The notes: generated by a model not told the origin, from the letters alone. A DNA stretch of 64,000 bases from Microcaldota archaeon (GCA_021797895.1 JAJZYW010000002.1:36343-100342); one strand, 5' to 3'. Counted from the stretch's first letter, positions 17,984 through 30,600 are shown. Numbers and translations: made by a program.

Positions 17984-19844
17984 TCAAAACCACCTTCTTA
18001 GTATCATTCTTTACCACGTCGCTGATTGAGCTCACGACCTCGTCCTTTGTCATCGGGCGGCCGTTCCACTTCAGCACGTAGTGCGTAGGCTTTATGCCTG
18101 TATTCTCGGTGAGCAGGCGTGCGCCCTGCGCAGTGTAGTTGTTCTCCATCGCTATGATCCTCTTCTTTCCTGAAAGGAGCTTTGCCATCAGTTCAGACGG
18201 ATACGGGCTGAAGAGCCTCACCTGCACCATCTGCACGCTTATGCCCTTTGCCTTGAGCTCTTCCATCGCGTCGAGTATGGCGCCCTTTGGAGAGCCCCAC
18301 GTCAGTATTACAGTATCGGAGGAGCCAACCGAGTTTGCCATCTGGTTCTCCTGAAGCACCTTGAAGACAAGCTGCCCTTTCTTGATCCTCTTCTCGTACA
18401 TGGCGATCCTGTTCTCTGATTCCTCTGTTATGTGGCCGTACTCGTTGTGCTCATCTCCAGTATAGTACATATGCGCGTGGCCTAGCGGTGCCCTTGGCGA
18501 GATTCCGTCTTCTGTCAGCTCGAATCTCTTGTAATTCTCTGGGTCACCGGGAGAAATCAGCTTTCCGCGCTCTATCTTGAACTTGCCCGAGGTTATCGTC
18601 TCCTCGTCCATCACAGCATATGCGTTTGCGAGCGTCTTCTCTATTATGTGGATAGCGGGGGTCTGGCAAAGCTCAGCAAGGTTAAGCGCCATTACTGCGT
18701 CGCTGAATACCTCTGCGTGGTCTCCTGAAGCTATGACAATCCTAGTGAATTCGCCGTGTCCTACATTGACAGCAAGAAGCAGGTCCGACTGTCCGCTTCT
18801 GGTAGGCAGGCCTGTTGCAGGCGAGCCCCTCATGTAGTACGTCACGAGAACGGGCACCTCGTTCATTCCTGCCCAAGAGATCCCCTCGTTCATTAGCGAG
18901 AAGCCAGGACCGGATGTGGCGGTTGCAGCCCTTGCGCCGGTGAGCGCGGCTCCGTTTGCAGCGTTTATCGCTGCGAGCTCGTCCTCTGTCTGGAGCACGA
19001 CTACGCCGCGCGTCTTTCCGTCGGAAGTCTTGAGCACCTGATTCGCTTCTATGTATGTGCTCTCGTCAGAAGCAGGGGTTATTGGATAGTATGACTGGAA
19101 CGACAGGCCACCGTAAAGCTTGCCTATCGCGGATATGGTGTTGCCGTCAAGCTGCACCCTGTGCCCTTTGATTGGGAGCTCCTTGAGGTTGTAGCTGTTC
19201 TGGACGGATTTGAAGCCTGCCTGCGCTGCCAGCGTGTCGAGCTCGGCAATCTTTGCGTTCTTGAAGGTAGATTTTATCGCATCAAGAAGATACTTCTGAT
19301 TGAGGCCGAGAAGACCGAAGGAAGCGCCCGCGCAGAGCATGTTCCTCGCCTTCTCTGCCACGAAAGGATCCATCTTGAGCTGGTTTATAATATCTTTCAT
19401 CAGTGGCCCGTAGTCTATGCCTATGCACTTTACGCCCTTCTTTTCGAGAAACTTGACCACATCCGCAATGGATATGCCGAGGCCAGCCTTCTCAAGAATT
19501 GCTGCAGCCTTGACGGCTATCTCAGGCTCAAGGGAGCGCACCTTGTCAATCGTCATCGCTTCTACTCCCTTGTCGTATATCAGGAAGTCGGTAACCTCGT
19601 CATAATGCTGAAATATCGTCTCGGCGTCGAATGTCGCGAGTATGTTTACAGTGCTGTTGACGCTGTGCTGCGGGCTGTCGCTCAGCAGCACGTTGAAGTA
19701 GCTGTGCCTTCCTTTTATGTTTGAGAAGTACTCCCTGCTCCCGAAAATATAATACCCTGCGCGGGCTACTGCAGCTCCGAAAACGTTGGCGGACGTATCC
19801 ACTCCGAGTCCCTGGGCTCCGCCTATCATCCAGCTCAATCTCAT
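17970..19844 (-). CDS. 2-oxoacid:ferredoxin oxidoreductase alpha subunit (gamma-alpha fused)
   Basis: N-terminal gamma-type '[16 protein letters not shown]' domain and alpha-type '[11 protein letters not shown]', '[24 protein letters not shown]'. Confidence 0.95.
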   Translation of the reverse strand: MRLSWMIGGAQGLGVDTSANVFGAAVARAGYYIFGSREYFSNIKGRHSYFNVLLSDSPQHSVNSTVNILATFDAETIFQHYDEVTDFLIYDKGVEAMTIDKVRSLEPEIAVKAAAILEKAGLGISIADVVKFLEKKGVKCIGIDYGPLMKDIINQLKMDPFVAEKARNMLCAGASFGLLGLNQKYLLDAIKSTFKNAKIAELDTLAAQAGFKSVQNSYNLKELPIKGHRVQLDGNTISAIGKLYGGLSFQSYYPITPASDESTYIEANQVLKTSDGKTRGVVVLQTEDELAAINAANGAALTGARAATATSGPGFSLMNEGISWAGMNEVPVLVTYYMRGSPATGLPTRSGQSDLLLAVNVGHGEFTRIVIASGDHAEVFSDAVMALNLAELCQTPAIHIIEKTLANAYAVMDEETITSGKFKIERGKLISPGDPENYKRFELTEDGISPRAPLGHAHMYYTGDEHNEYGHITEESENRIAMYEKRIKKGQLVFKVLQENQMANSVGSSDTVILTWGSPKGAILDAMEELKAKGISVQMVQVRLFSPYPSELMAKLLSGKKRIIAMENNYTAQGARLLTENTGIKPTHYVLKWNGRPMTKDEVVSSISDVVKNDTKKVVLNEGK

Positions 19845-19985
19845 AAAGACACCGATGCGCTTACTCTTTTAATCTTTATAAAGCAATCGGAAAAATATCT
19901 GTTCCGATGGTGCGGTTGTTGGCAGTGTAGGCGCATAAAGGGATTTTCTGGCAAGCAATTTAGTTGTTTGATTTGAGCCCAAAGC

Positions 19986-20594
19986 ATGGAGATCATAGAC
20001 ATTTCAACAGAGATAAGCGAACGCATGACAATATATCCTGGAAATCCAGGCGTCAGCATAAAGACCAGGCGCAACGCAGACGGATTTGCAGTATCAGAGC
20101 TTCGCATAGGCAGCCACACGGGCACGCACATGGATGCACCATACCACGTCTTCGACTCTGGAAAAAGAGCTGGCGGCACAAAACTTGAGAAGCTGTATGG
20201 AAGGTGCAGGGTCCTAGACCTTACAAAAGTCAAGGGTTCGATAGAAGCAGACGACATAAGGGTATTCAGGATAAGGAGAGGGGAGATAATACTCCTAAAG
20301 ACAAGGAACTCACTGATCAAAAGCAAAAGGTTCAGGAAGGATTTCGTCTACATAGGGAAGAGCGCGGCAAAGCTTCTTGCAGAATCAGGAGCAAATGCGA
20401 TTGGGGTTGACTACCTCAGCGTCGAGAAGTTTGGTGCAAAGCCCGAATCGCACAGGATACTCCTCAGTAAAATGGCGGTCTTCGAGGGGCTGTCGCTCAG
20501 CAATATAAAGCCAGGCAGCTACCTTTTCATCGGCTTTCCTATCAAGATTGGCATAGATGCAGCTCCAGTGAGGGCTGTCCTGATTAAAAATTAG
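19986..20594 (+). CDS. Cyclase family protein (kynurenine formamidase-like)
   Basis: 'GSHTGTHMDAPYHVFDSG' metal-binding signature. Confidence 0.9.
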   Translation: MEIIDISTEISERMTIYPGNPGVSIKTRRNADGFAVSELRIGSHTGTHMDAPYHVFDSGKRAGGTKLEKLYGRCRVLDLTKVKGSIEADDIRVFRIRRGEIILLKTRNSLIKSKRFRKDFVYIGKSAAKLLAESGANAIGVDYLSVEKFGAKPESHRILLSKMAVFEGLSLSNIKPGSYLFIGFPIKIGIDAAPVRAVLIKN

Positions 20595-20602
20595 CAATCC
20601 AG

Positions 20603-21688
20603 TCACACAAACTCGACATCGGTAACGTCAAGCTCCGCTACCCTGCATTGTATGCCGAGAAGCTGCGAAAGGCTGGGCTTGGTCCTGCCATCGTCGCCGC
20701 TGACAAACTCTTTTATGTAAGTTCCGTGCTCGGCTAGAAGAGACATCCTGAAGCCTTCATCGCTTATATTGGTGAACTCTATATTGTCAACGGCCCTTAC
20801 CCTGACGATGTCTGAGCGCCTGTGTGCCACCCTGTTCGGCGTGCGCTGCTCCAGCTCTATAGGCGCCAGCCCGGATATCGCTTCAAGCTTTTCCCTCTCG
20901 ACCTGCGCTTCCGATGAAACAACAGCTTCGTACCTCTTCATAGCCTTTGAGGTGTCTACGCGCAGAGCCTCCTGCCTGCCGGATGCGGCGAGGCCGAGAG
21001 CTTCTACATCGCCCGATGAAGCAATCTCCTTTGAAGCTTCAGCAAGATCTACAGTGCGCCTCTTTGGCGAGAGTATCTCTATCGCGAAAGGCCTGCCGGT
21101 GCCGAGCATGCGCACATCTATATCCTCCCTGCCCAGGGCGTGGAGCTTGCTTCCGGCGCCTTCGCACATCCTTATCAGCGGCGCTGCTATCCTCTCCTCA
21201 ACGCTGCTTGGATACATCCTGCCTGTGAAGCCGCACTCCTTGCAGCCGCGGCCGGAGCATTTCCTGCAGAGCCACTTTGACTGTGGCATGGCGCGCGACT
21301 TCTTGACGTATCGCCCGCTGAAGAATGCGGAGGAAACGCGAAGCTCAATCCTTTCGTTTATTGTGTCAACTGTCGCAATTATGTCAGGATCTACAGGTGT
21401 CGCAGTCTTGCCTGTCCGCTTCTCTAGCCCTTCACCGACGTATATCTCAAGGGCTTTCTTGATTCCCTGCTTGTTTTCTGACAGCCTTGCATCAGCGTCG
21501 ATTACCTTCTTGCGTATGAATGCACCAAGCCAGAAGGTAGAGAATTCATATTCTGATACTGCCTTTACTGCCATGTCCAGATATGAGCTGAACTTGTCCG
21601 AAAGCCCCATGCATGCTTCGCATCCGCTACCCTCTGATGCCTCAGATTCCAGACCGAGCCTTGCCGAGCAACTCTCGCAAAGACGCAT
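20603..21688 (-). CDS. pus10: tRNA pseudouridine synthase Pus10
   Basis: N-terminal CESC...CEAC zinc motif, 'GREDIDVRMLGTGRPFAIEI', 'EHGTYIKEFVSGDDGRTKPSLSQLLG'. Confidence 0.93.
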   Translation of the reverse strand: MRLCESCSARLGLESEASEGSGCEACMGLSDKFSSYLDMAVKAVSEYEFSTFWLGAFIRKKVIDADARLSENKQGIKKALEIYVGEGLEKRTGKTATPVDPDIIATVDTINERIELRVSSAFFSGRYVKKSRAMPQSKWLCRKCSGRGCKECGFTGRMYPSSVEERIAAPLIRMCEGAGSKLHALGREDIDVRMLGTGRPFAIEILSPKRRTVDLAEASKEIASSGDVEALGLAASGRQEALRVDTSKAMKRYEAVVSSEAQVEREKLEAISGLAPIELEQRTPNRVAHRRSDIVRVRAVDNIEFTNISDEGFRMSLLAEHGTYIKEFVSGDDGRTKPSLSQLLGIQCRVAELDVTDVEFV

Positions 21689-21727
21689 AAATGCACCATT
21701 TTAATATATGCGCTGGAAATTAAATCC

Positions 21728-22768
21728 GTGAAACTCCAACGTGCTTATATATACGCCGCACTGGTTATTATTGCTGTCGCAGCTGCAGCGTTGCTTTTTG
21801 CAGCGTCGCAGCCACACCACACCGCAAGGAATGCAGGCATAGTCTTCGGCGCTGATGGAGGCAGCATGAACTACTCGCAGATGGCATTCGCGAGGAGCAT
21901 GGGCATAGGGTATGACAGGCTCGACATAGAGATGAACAACTCGTTCCACAGCTATGTGGAGAACCTCACCAGTAACAACATAAGCGTGCTCGGCATAATA
22001 GACTACAGGACGATGAACGTCAGCTTTTCTTCAAAAAACGGCGCGCTAGAGTGTGTATCAAACTGCAACTGGACGCTAAGTGAATGGAACAGCACAGTAT
22101 CAAACGTTATACGCGCATATCCAATGATACACGTCTGGGAGATATGGAACGAGCCGCAGTTCCCTGAATTCCAGGATGGATTTAACAATGGCAGCGTCCA
22201 CAACTACTACTTAATGCTGAAAAGCGCTTATACGAGGATAAAGGCTTACGACCCGAAAGATACAGTACTCTGCCTTGGCGGCGACAACATATACGAGGGA
22301 GGAGGAACTCCTTGGATGTACGGCTATTACTGGGCTGAGCAGCTGTGGGGCTACGGCGCAGGAAAGTACTGCAGCGCGATATCCCTTCATGCTTATACTG
22401 GATTTGAGTACCTCCCGAGCCAGGTGCCTTACGGCAGCTCCAGAAGCGTAGGAAGCATTTTCAACCAGTCGCTCTCGATGTACGAGAATCTTACAGGAAA
22501 GCCGATCTGGATAACCGAGGTTGGGATGCCTTCCAATAACCTCACGGGGATTGCCCCGGGCCTGGCAAGCTCCTACGCAAAACAGAGCGAATTCCTCAAC
22601 CAGTCATTTGATCTGTTTGCGTCGAAACCATACGTTGCCGGTATATTCTGGTTCAACATAAACGGCTACATTGACAAGCCGTACAACCTGAGCATGGGGC
22701 TTTTTACAAGGAACTTCACCCCCAAGCCCGCGCTCTACGCCTTCCGCAGCCAGGAGGATAGAAATTAA
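21728..22768 (+). CDS. Secreted/membrane-anchored glycoside hydrolase-like protein (GH-A clan TIM barrel)
   Basis: N-terminal hydrophobic segment; 'HVWEIWNEPQFPEF' acid/base and 'PIWITEVGMPS' nucleophile-type motifs; many N-x-S/T sequons. Confidence 0.78.
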   Translation: MKLQRAYIYAALVIIAVAAAALLFAASQPHHTARNAGIVFGADGGSMNYSQMAFARSMGIGYDRLDIEMNNSFHSYVENLTSNNISVLGIIDYRTMNVSFSSKNGALECVSNCNWTLSEWNSTVSNVIRAYPMIHVWEIWNEPQFPEFQDGFNNGSVHNYYLMLKSAYTRIKAYDPKDTVLCLGGDNIYEGGGTPWMYGYYWAEQLWGYGAGKYCSAISLHAYTGFEYLPSQVPYGSSRSVGSIFNQSLSMYENLTGKPIWITEVGMPSNNLTGIAPGLASSYAKQSEFLNQSFDLFASKPYVAGIFWFNINGYIDKPYNLSMGLFTRNFTPKPALYAFRSQEDRN

Positions 22769-22809
22769 TATCTTTAATGCTGTTATAATATTGTTATAAA
22801 GGTGTAACT

Positions 22810-22986
22810 ATGGCTACTTGCGCTTCGTGCGGCAAAAACATCAAGAAGGGCACCTGGTGCTTTACATGCAATGACTGCTATTCCGTGTACTGCCAGGACT
22901 GCGGGTATACAAAGAAGAATGAAGAGGACAAATATGTCTGCCTCAACTGCGGTGCTGAGATGCAGTACGGCATTGCAAACTACTGA
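22810..22986 (+). CDS. 58-aa Cys-rich double zinc-finger protein (not in the supplied ORF track)
   Basis: MATCASCGKNIKKGTWCFTCNDCYSVYCQDCGYTKKNEEDKYVCLNCGAEMQYGIANY*; nine Cys, mostly CxxC pairs; TATA-like gttataat and aaaggtgt upstream. Confidence 0.7.
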   Translation: MATCASCGKNIKKGTWCFTCNDCYSVYCQDCGYTKKNEEDKYVCLNCGAEMQYGIANY

Positions 22987-23008
22987 TGCAACGACACTGC
23001 GCCGCGGC

Positions 23009-23668
23009 TCACTTCTCTTTTACATTGCTCATCAGGGTAGTGTCCTTGTACCTCCATAGGTACAGCGAGGCTATCGACCTGTAGGGCTTCCATTTCGCGG
23101 ATATTGCGGCTAGCTTCTCCTTTGAAGGGGGCTTCCTAAGCTTATAAGCCTTGATTACAGCGTTGCGAAGGCCCAGGTCGTCCATCGCGAAGACGTCAGG
23201 CCTTCCCAGGCTGAACATCAGGAACATCTCGGCTGTCCAGCGACCGATTCCCTTAACCTTGGTTAGCTCAGCCACCACCTCATCGTCAGGCTTCTCCTTC
23301 AGCGATTCGAGCTCTACAAGCCCGTTCTCAAGCTTAAAGCAGAGGTCCTTTATGTAGGAGTATTTCTGCGGGCTTATCCCCGCATTGCGTATGAAGCTTT
23401 CTTCAGCCTTGAGGAACTGGCGCGGCGTTGGAAGCTTCCCCTTGTAAAGCCCCTTGAACCTCCTGAGTATAGCCTCGGCAGCCTTCCCCGCAAGCTGCTG
23501 GAACACTATCGATTCGACCAGTGCGCTGTAATAATCAGACTCAAGCTCAAGCCACTTCACGCTTGTGCCGGAGATTATCCTAGCAATAACAGGATCGCGT
23601 TTCATAAGGTACTCTGTGCCCTTCTTCCAGAATGACCTGCTTGACAGCGCACCGTTCCCAAAAGCCAT
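23009..23668 (-). CDS. DNA-3-methyladenine glycosylase, AlkA-like HhH-GPD
   Basis: 'FQQLAGKAAEAILRRF', 'LTKVKGIGRWTAEMFLMFSLGRPDVFAMDDLGLRNA'. Confidence 0.9.
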   Translation of the reverse strand: MAFGNGALSSRSFWKKGTEYLMKRDPVIARIISGTSVKWLELESDYYSALVESIVFQQLAGKAAEAILRRFKGLYKGKLPTPRQFLKAEESFIRNAGISPQKYSYIKDLCFKLENGLVELESLKEKPDDEVVAELTKVKGIGRWTAEMFLMFSLGRPDVFAMDDLGLRNAVIKAYKLRKPPSKEKLAAISAKWKPYRSIASLYLWRYKDTTLMSNVKEK

Positions 23669-23832
23669 AGCAGCACAACGGATAGCTCATCTGATGCAAC
23701 ATATTTATTTGTGCATTGCTTCTTCGGCATCTTTGCACGCTGCGCATGCAGAGCCTTTTATCTAGGCTGCCGCTAAATGCGACGACGGGAAAATGTATCC
23801 GATAGGCGCCTAATGAAACGGAACATTTAAAT

Positions 23833-23868
23833 ATCTATATATCATACTATATAAGTAGTGATATAGAT
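23833..23868. promoter_or_regulatory. Candidate nested palindromic operator
   Basis: ATCTATATATCA-TACTATATAAGTA-g-TGATATAGAT, downstream of catttaaat TATA-like box and reaching the ATG at 23867. Confidence 0.4.
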
Positions 23869-24166
23869 GAGAGATGAAATGGGAAATTGCGGATGTGGAG
23901 GAATGCACGGGCGCGGAAGCGGAATGGGAAGATGCTGCGGAAGCGACGAAATGGAGCGCGGCGGACGCATGGGAATGCATCGCGGAATGGATGGCAGGAT
24001 GGGAGGCATGCGCTTCATGGACATGGACATCGCACCTTCAAACAAGCACATGGCTGAGAAGCTGAAGTACTACAAGGAGGACCTTGAGGAAGAGATAAAG
24101 ATGATAGAGAAGAGGATAGCCGACCTTGAAAAGGAGGATAGCAAGGAAGGAGATGAGAAGGATTGA
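23867..24166 (+). CDS. Gly/Met/Cys/His-rich small protein with C-terminal coiled coil (DUF5320-like)
   Basis: MRDEMGNCGCGGMHGRGSGMGRCCGSDEM...; coiled coil 'YYKEDLEEEIKMIEKRIADLEKE'. Confidence 0.65.
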   Translation: MRDEMGNCGCGGMHGRGSGMGRCCGSDEMERGGRMGMHRGMDGRMGGMRFMDMDIAPSNKHMAEKLKYYKEDLEEEIKMIEKRIADLEKEDSKEGDEKD

Positions 24167-24533
24167 AATGAGAGGAGGATACTGCAGATGCGGACCCTTC
24201 AGGATCGATATAGTGCCGAAGGGTCTCCTGAAGCCGTATGTGCTGAAGCTGCTTTCGGAAAGGCCTATGCATGGATTCGAGCTGATGGAGCAGATATTCG
24301 AGAAGAGCGGCGGCATGTGGCATCCCGGTCCGGCTGCGATCTATCCCGCTCTTGAATCTCTCGAATCCGAAGGCTACATAAAGGAGGCTGAGCACGGAAA
24401 GAGACCGGAGAAGTCCAGAAAGCAGTACGCCATAACTGAGAAGGGAAGAAAGGCGCTGTCCGATTATGAAAGGGAATCGGAAGAGATAGCCGAAAGCATG
24501 CAGAGGTTCGGAGCGATATACAGAAAACTCTAG
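24126..24533 (+). CDS. PadR-family transcriptional regulator (start probably downstream, near 24153/24168)
   Basis: 'LLSERPMHGFELMEQIFEKSGGMWHPGPAAIYPALESLESEGYIKE' PadR winged helix. Confidence 0.9.
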   Translation: MKRRIARKEMRRIEMRGGYCRCGPFRIDIVPKGLLKPYVLKLLSERPMHGFELMEQIFEKSGGMWHPGPAAIYPALESLESEGYIKEAEHGKRPEKSRKQYAITEKGRKALSDYERESEEIAESMQRFGAIYRKL

Positions 24534-24605
24534 CGTGTCAGGAGCCATTTTGCTCTCTCGCAAAACTATTAAAAGCTGACTTTTGATAACTATGCGGTAC
24601 TGGAT

Positions 24606-27600
24606 ATGCGAAAGAGCATTCGCGGCTTTACGCCGGCGTCAGCAATAGCAGTAGCTTTAGCTATATTCCTAATCCTGCTTATCCAAGTAGCATACTCCAG
24701 TACCTCCAGTACCCAGTCGAACAGCATAGCAACGCAGAACTCCCTTGTAACGCAGAGCAACCTGATTACCAACTTCACAGCGATAGGCCTGCCGCAGGGT
24801 GCAGTATGGAACATCAGCTACGATGGCGCATCTATAGAATCAAACTCCATAACAGCCACGTTCAGCAACCCTCCTGGCACATACGGGTTCTCAGTGCAGC
24901 CATATTACTGGAAGACGGGCAACGGCACTGTTGCAGTATATCCTGGATCTGAGACTGGCGAGGCTGCCGCAGGAAACGATTACATAGTATACTTCAACGC
25001 TTCAATCAAATTTACCGAGAGCGGGCTCCCAAAGAACGCCACATGGGTGGTGACATTCGCAGGCCAAACAAGACTTGCGAACGCTTCCTCCCCAATAGCT
25101 TTCAGCACGCAGTGCATTTACTGCAATACCTCCTACTTGGTAGACCCCAGGTCTTACAACGGCATTATATACGTGCCTAACAAGCTGTCCGGTTCACTGG
25201 GTTCCAACAACGTATCAGTGTCATTCAGCGTATTCAACGCCAGCATAAACACCAACAGCACTGCTTCGATCAAGACCCCACCGCCAAAACCAATCCTGAA
25301 TAAATATGCTGGAAGCGTGGCAGCGCTCAACCTGACTTCTGTGGATGTGACTAATTCCTCAATCAATGGGACTGTAACAGGGAGCGGAGCGATAATATCC
25401 ACAGCGAACTACACAAATATATCGCTAAGGACGGACACAAAGACAATAAAGGGGCTTTACATACACTTGAAAGCGCCGCTAAGCGCCCCCATACGCATAA
25501 ACGCTACTAGCTCAGTTTCGAGCCCGGGCAGCGTGAAACCTTTCAATAACCCAGTATTCCAGTACTTCGTGATAAACCAGTCGTTCTACAATACCAACGA
25601 ATCTGTCGACGGAAACGTGAGCTACGTAAGGTACAATTTTACAGTCACTAAGGCTTGGGCATTCGAGCACAACATAAGCAGCGGCAACGTAAGACTGTAC
25701 AAGTATTCGTACCTGAATGGCACATGGAATGAGCTGCCAACTGCGTATGACGGCGAGAACGGCACGAACTACTTCTACACAGCTTTCTCAGACTCAATGT
25801 CCACGTATGTGGTATCTTTCGGGAGCGGAAGCGGTACCTCTGCCGCAAGCCCGATAAGCGTAACGGTATCGCCGACAACTTACAGTCATTATATATTTGG
25901 AGTAGCTGCATATACGATTGGATCGCCATCTGCAACGGAGCTTACAGGAGTGAACTGGACTGTCAATGCTACAGATTCTGAGAACGTAACTGCAGGGCCT
26001 AATTTCGACGCCGCAGAGACAAGCGTTGGCCAGAAAACCGGAGCCACTGGAACAGCAACGTTCAATGCAGGAGGAGGACCTAAAGCCGCATCGTATGCAG
26101 CGCTAGGAGGAATAGGCCTTAACATATCCAATATAGGGCAGCTTGGCAAGACAACTAATATAAGTGCAATCAATGCAAACCTAACTCTTAATTACTCTGT
26201 ATTGGTGAACAGCAGCTTTGTTGTTTTGGTAGGCACAATCGGGGCAGGTTACCTTTCAAGCCTGAAGATCCCAGCAGGCTGCAGCGTATACCAGAATGTA
26301 ACTGATGGCACACAGGCTTCTGTCTTCATAGCAGCGTGCCAGGACGAAGCAATTGGAAGCTATTCAGTTTCGATGTATGCCGGCGCCGCAGCTAGCGTAC
26401 CTGGAGTTGCAGCAATAACGCCAGTTTCAACTCTTGTCGCATACCAGTATTATCCGAGGAATGTGACTTTCTACGATTCTCCGACAAACACAACAGTATC
26501 GACCAACAGCAAGACTTACACTAATGGCCAGGCAGCACATCTTCTTGGAAGGGGAGTAATAACATCAAATCCGCCGCAGAACAACTTCATATTTACGGGC
26601 TGGAAATCGAGTCCGGCGACAAACATATCGATATACACGCCTTCTTCCCAGACAACTGAGGTATATGTATCGGGGAGCGGCTCCATCACTGCAGACTACA
26701 ACGGCATAACAACATTCAATGAGAGCGGGCTCCCATCAAGCACAGTTTGGAATGTGACTTATGACGGACTTCTCAACTCTTCGTCTACTGGCAAGATAAC
26801 ATTTGACACCATTCCAGGAACTTACAGTTTCAGTGTTGCTAACCAGATAGTGAACGGCACGACGTATCTGCCTTCTCCAAGAAGCGGGACCCTGAGCGCA
26901 GGAACCACGCAGTTCGTATTGTTCTCTCAGGTAGGCAAGCTAAGCTTCTCGCTGCAGTCCAACACAACGCAGTATGCTGACAGCGACCTTGCTACCGCGA
27001 CAGCTCCACTTCCGAATGAGACGATAGAACTCCTTGTAGGAAAGGGAACTTCTTCTGGAACATTGGTTGCTACTGACACAGGCAGCGTATCATGCAACGC
27101 AGACGGCACATGCAACCCTCCTTCGAACAATCCGCTTGCTGTTGGAACTTACAACATTACCGCATATGTTCCTTCTACAGGGCAATCGAAGAGCCTGGAG
27201 CTCACAATAAGCAAGGCAACACCGCAGCTTTCGCTCACCGTCCCTGCAAGCTTCGTCTACGACGGATCTGGAGGCACAGTAAGTTACAGCATAAGCACTG
27301 CGCTGAACCAGCTGCTCGGGACGCTGTACGTCGACAACATCCTATCAAGCTCGACTTATACCTCTGCCAGCTACACGACTTCGAACGCTACTGGGGCATA
27401 TGCTGAGGTACTGAACACGACAGGCAACGCAAACTACACAGGCGCATCGAAGACAGCATCATTCAGCATACTCCCAGCTACCTTCAAATTCCTTTACTCG
27501 ACTGCTTCAACAGCCACGGCTGCAAGCCCGGGATCGGTCTCACTCCCGTTCGGCTATTCAAATTATCTCTGCGAAGCTGGGGTTGATCCGGCATTTCCGA

Positions 27601-30600
27601 AAAAGGCGCCGACAGAATCTTGGATAGTAAACATAAACTCATCTTCTGGAGCAGGGGGGCCAGGAAGCTCTGGAATATCTGCTTCGATAGGGCATCAGGC
27701 GAGCGACGTGTGCGAGGCTTATGATAGCGGAGGGCCAGGCTCAGGTATGACACTCGCAGGGCTTGGAATAAACGACACGCATTACAGCGTCTACACCGCT
27801 GCTGGCAACATCACTGACACCGCTTCGCTTACATATCCTGTCGCAACAAACAACACATTCACAGCTCTGCTCATATCATCTGGTACGCAGGAACTAACTG
27901 CTGAAACGATACCTGCAAACTGCACTGTAGCTCAGTCTGTTACTGAAGGAGCAGTTGCATCATCCTACCTTGCTGTATGCCTCCAGAACCTAGGAGCTTA
28001 TACGGTATCTGCAACAACCTCAGGGAATGGCGCGCTCGCGATAGCCGCCTACACCTTCCCTGCGCCAAAGGTTACATTCGACGACAACCCGACTAACGGC
28101 TTCGTGAGCGCAAATGGCAAAAATTACACGAACGGGGAGTACGCATACCTGATAGGAAGCGGGACGATAACTGCACATCCGCCATCAAGATTCGTCTTCC
28201 ACAACTGGACCGTGTCAAACTTGAACGTCTCAATACAGAGCCCGAGATCGCAAACCACTCTGGCAACCATATCAGGCAATGCAACTATAACCGCAACCTA
28301 TTTCGGCACGACAATATTCAATGAGACTGGCTTGCCTTCGAATACGCTCTGGAGCGTTACGTATGACAACATCACAAACTCATCGTACTCACCTTCAGGC
28401 ATAACGTTCTCGACGATAGCAGGAAAGCACTCGTTTGGGGTGCCCAATGTCACAGTGACCAACGCCACAGGCGCGAACACGATATACGAGGCGTTTCCCG
28501 ACGCTGGAAACCTATCAACAGGCAACTCAACAGTGATAACGTTCGCTATAGTTGGGAAGCTCACTCTCGCATTGCAGTCCAACACGACAAGCTATAACTC
28601 CAGTGACAAGATAACTGCAACAGCACCGCTAGCGAATGAGACGATAGACATATTAGTAGGGGAGGGAACTTTGCCAGGAATCCAGGTTGCATCGGGCACA
28701 GGGAGTGTATCGTGCAATGCGGACAGCACGTGCAACTATCCGAGCGACAAGCCGCTTCCGACAGGTACATACAACGTAAGCGCTTACTTGCCTGCAACCG
28801 GCAAAATCATCAGCGAGGAGCTGGTAGTGAACAAAGCGGTCCCCAGGCTTGTGCTCTCAGTTCCCGCAAGCTATGTTTATGATGGAGAGGGAGGCATTAT
28901 AAGTTACAGCATAAGCACTGCGCTGAACCAGCTCGGAGCGTCATTATACCTGAATTCTGTGCTTGTTGGGGCAACCCAGACTTCCGGAACTTATACCACG
29001 TCTTCTTCTGTAGGAAAGTATGCTGCTGTGCTGAACACGACAGGCAACGCAAACTACACGAGCGGATCTGTGGCAAGGAACTTCTCCATACTGTCAGCTC
29101 CTTACATAGTGCTCTACGACACGAACGAGACCAGCGGCGGCACAGATCCGACCGACTTGGACTTCCCGTCGACTTACAAATTGTACATATGCGGAGCTGG
29201 AGTCAGCTACTCCTTCACCGGCGGCACGCCGGGATACTCCTGGACGCAGGACGTTGAATCGACCGCGACAGTTGCAGGATCAACAGAGCAGGTAACATCG
29301 GTAGGGCACCAGACGAGCGACGTGTGCTATGACAACCCAGGCACAAACGGGGGACCGGGCGCAATACCTGCGAGCACCACTCTCGCTGGAATAGCGCTCA
29401 ACCAGACTACGTATGTGCTTAACTCGCTTGGGTCGAGCAGCACGACTGCAGCAAGCCTATTTTACCAAGTGCCAGAGAACGGCACATTCAGCGCAATCCT
29501 TGTAGACAGCGGCGCGTACCCTCTTTCAAGCGTGCAGATACCCGCTAACTGCACCGTAAAGGAATCCATAAACGGGACTTACTCATCGTCGTTCGTTGCA
29601 GTGTGCAACAACATGCAGAGCGGCTTTTACAGTATAAATGCCTCTACGAAATACAGCGCCGGCATATCAATAGCAGTATATGATTTCGGGCCATTTGCAG
29701 TCAACATGAAGATAAATGCACCCAACGGCCAGATATCGACTGACAAGAAAACATTCACGAACGGCCAGCTGGCTTACCTTGTAGGCACAGGGAGCATAGC
29801 CGCGAGCACGTCAAACTCATCATTCAGATTCCTTAACTGGACCGTACTGAACCCTTCAAACATAACTCTCACGAACCTCAATAGCCCTAACACGACAGCA
29901 ACGATATCTGGCAACGGAACGATATCAGCGAATTATAAGGGGATAACTGCTTTTGAAGAGACAGGGCTCCCCTCAATTCCGAGCCTGCCCTCATCAATAG
30001 AGTTCTTCGCGAACATAACTGTCTACAACAACCAGTCTGTTGCTACGCATGCACCATTCCAGCAGCTTATACAGATCAACAGCTCCAAATATTCAAATTT
30101 TGAGGCTTCAAACCTGCAGAATATAGAATTCTTTTATCCTAACGGCACTGTGATCCCATCATGGCTGGAGGGAGGAGTGTTGCCAAACGGCACCGTATTG
30201 GACACTTATGCGAACGCAGGCAAACTGAGCAAATCTGATTCAACTTCATACTGGCTCAACATATCCAAAGGCTTGCCCGCAAATTCAAAGTACACTGTAT
30301 ACATCGGGTTTGCGCCGATATCCGACAACCTGATGAACAAGCTCACTACGGGAGAAGCGCCACAGCTCAGTCCCACGTATTCGGAATTCGACAATGGAGG
30401 CAAGGTTTTCTTATACTACAACAACGGCAGCACGACATCGGGCTTCACTCTGCCAAACGGAGGAACAATAGGCACAAGCGCAGAAACAGGGCCGTATGGT
30501 TCTTCAGCCAACGTAATTGCACTTTCGGGAAGCGGCAGCACGAGCACATCTTCTGAAGCGGTAGCATGGCTTGACAACCCGCTCTCCACAGGCAACGTAA

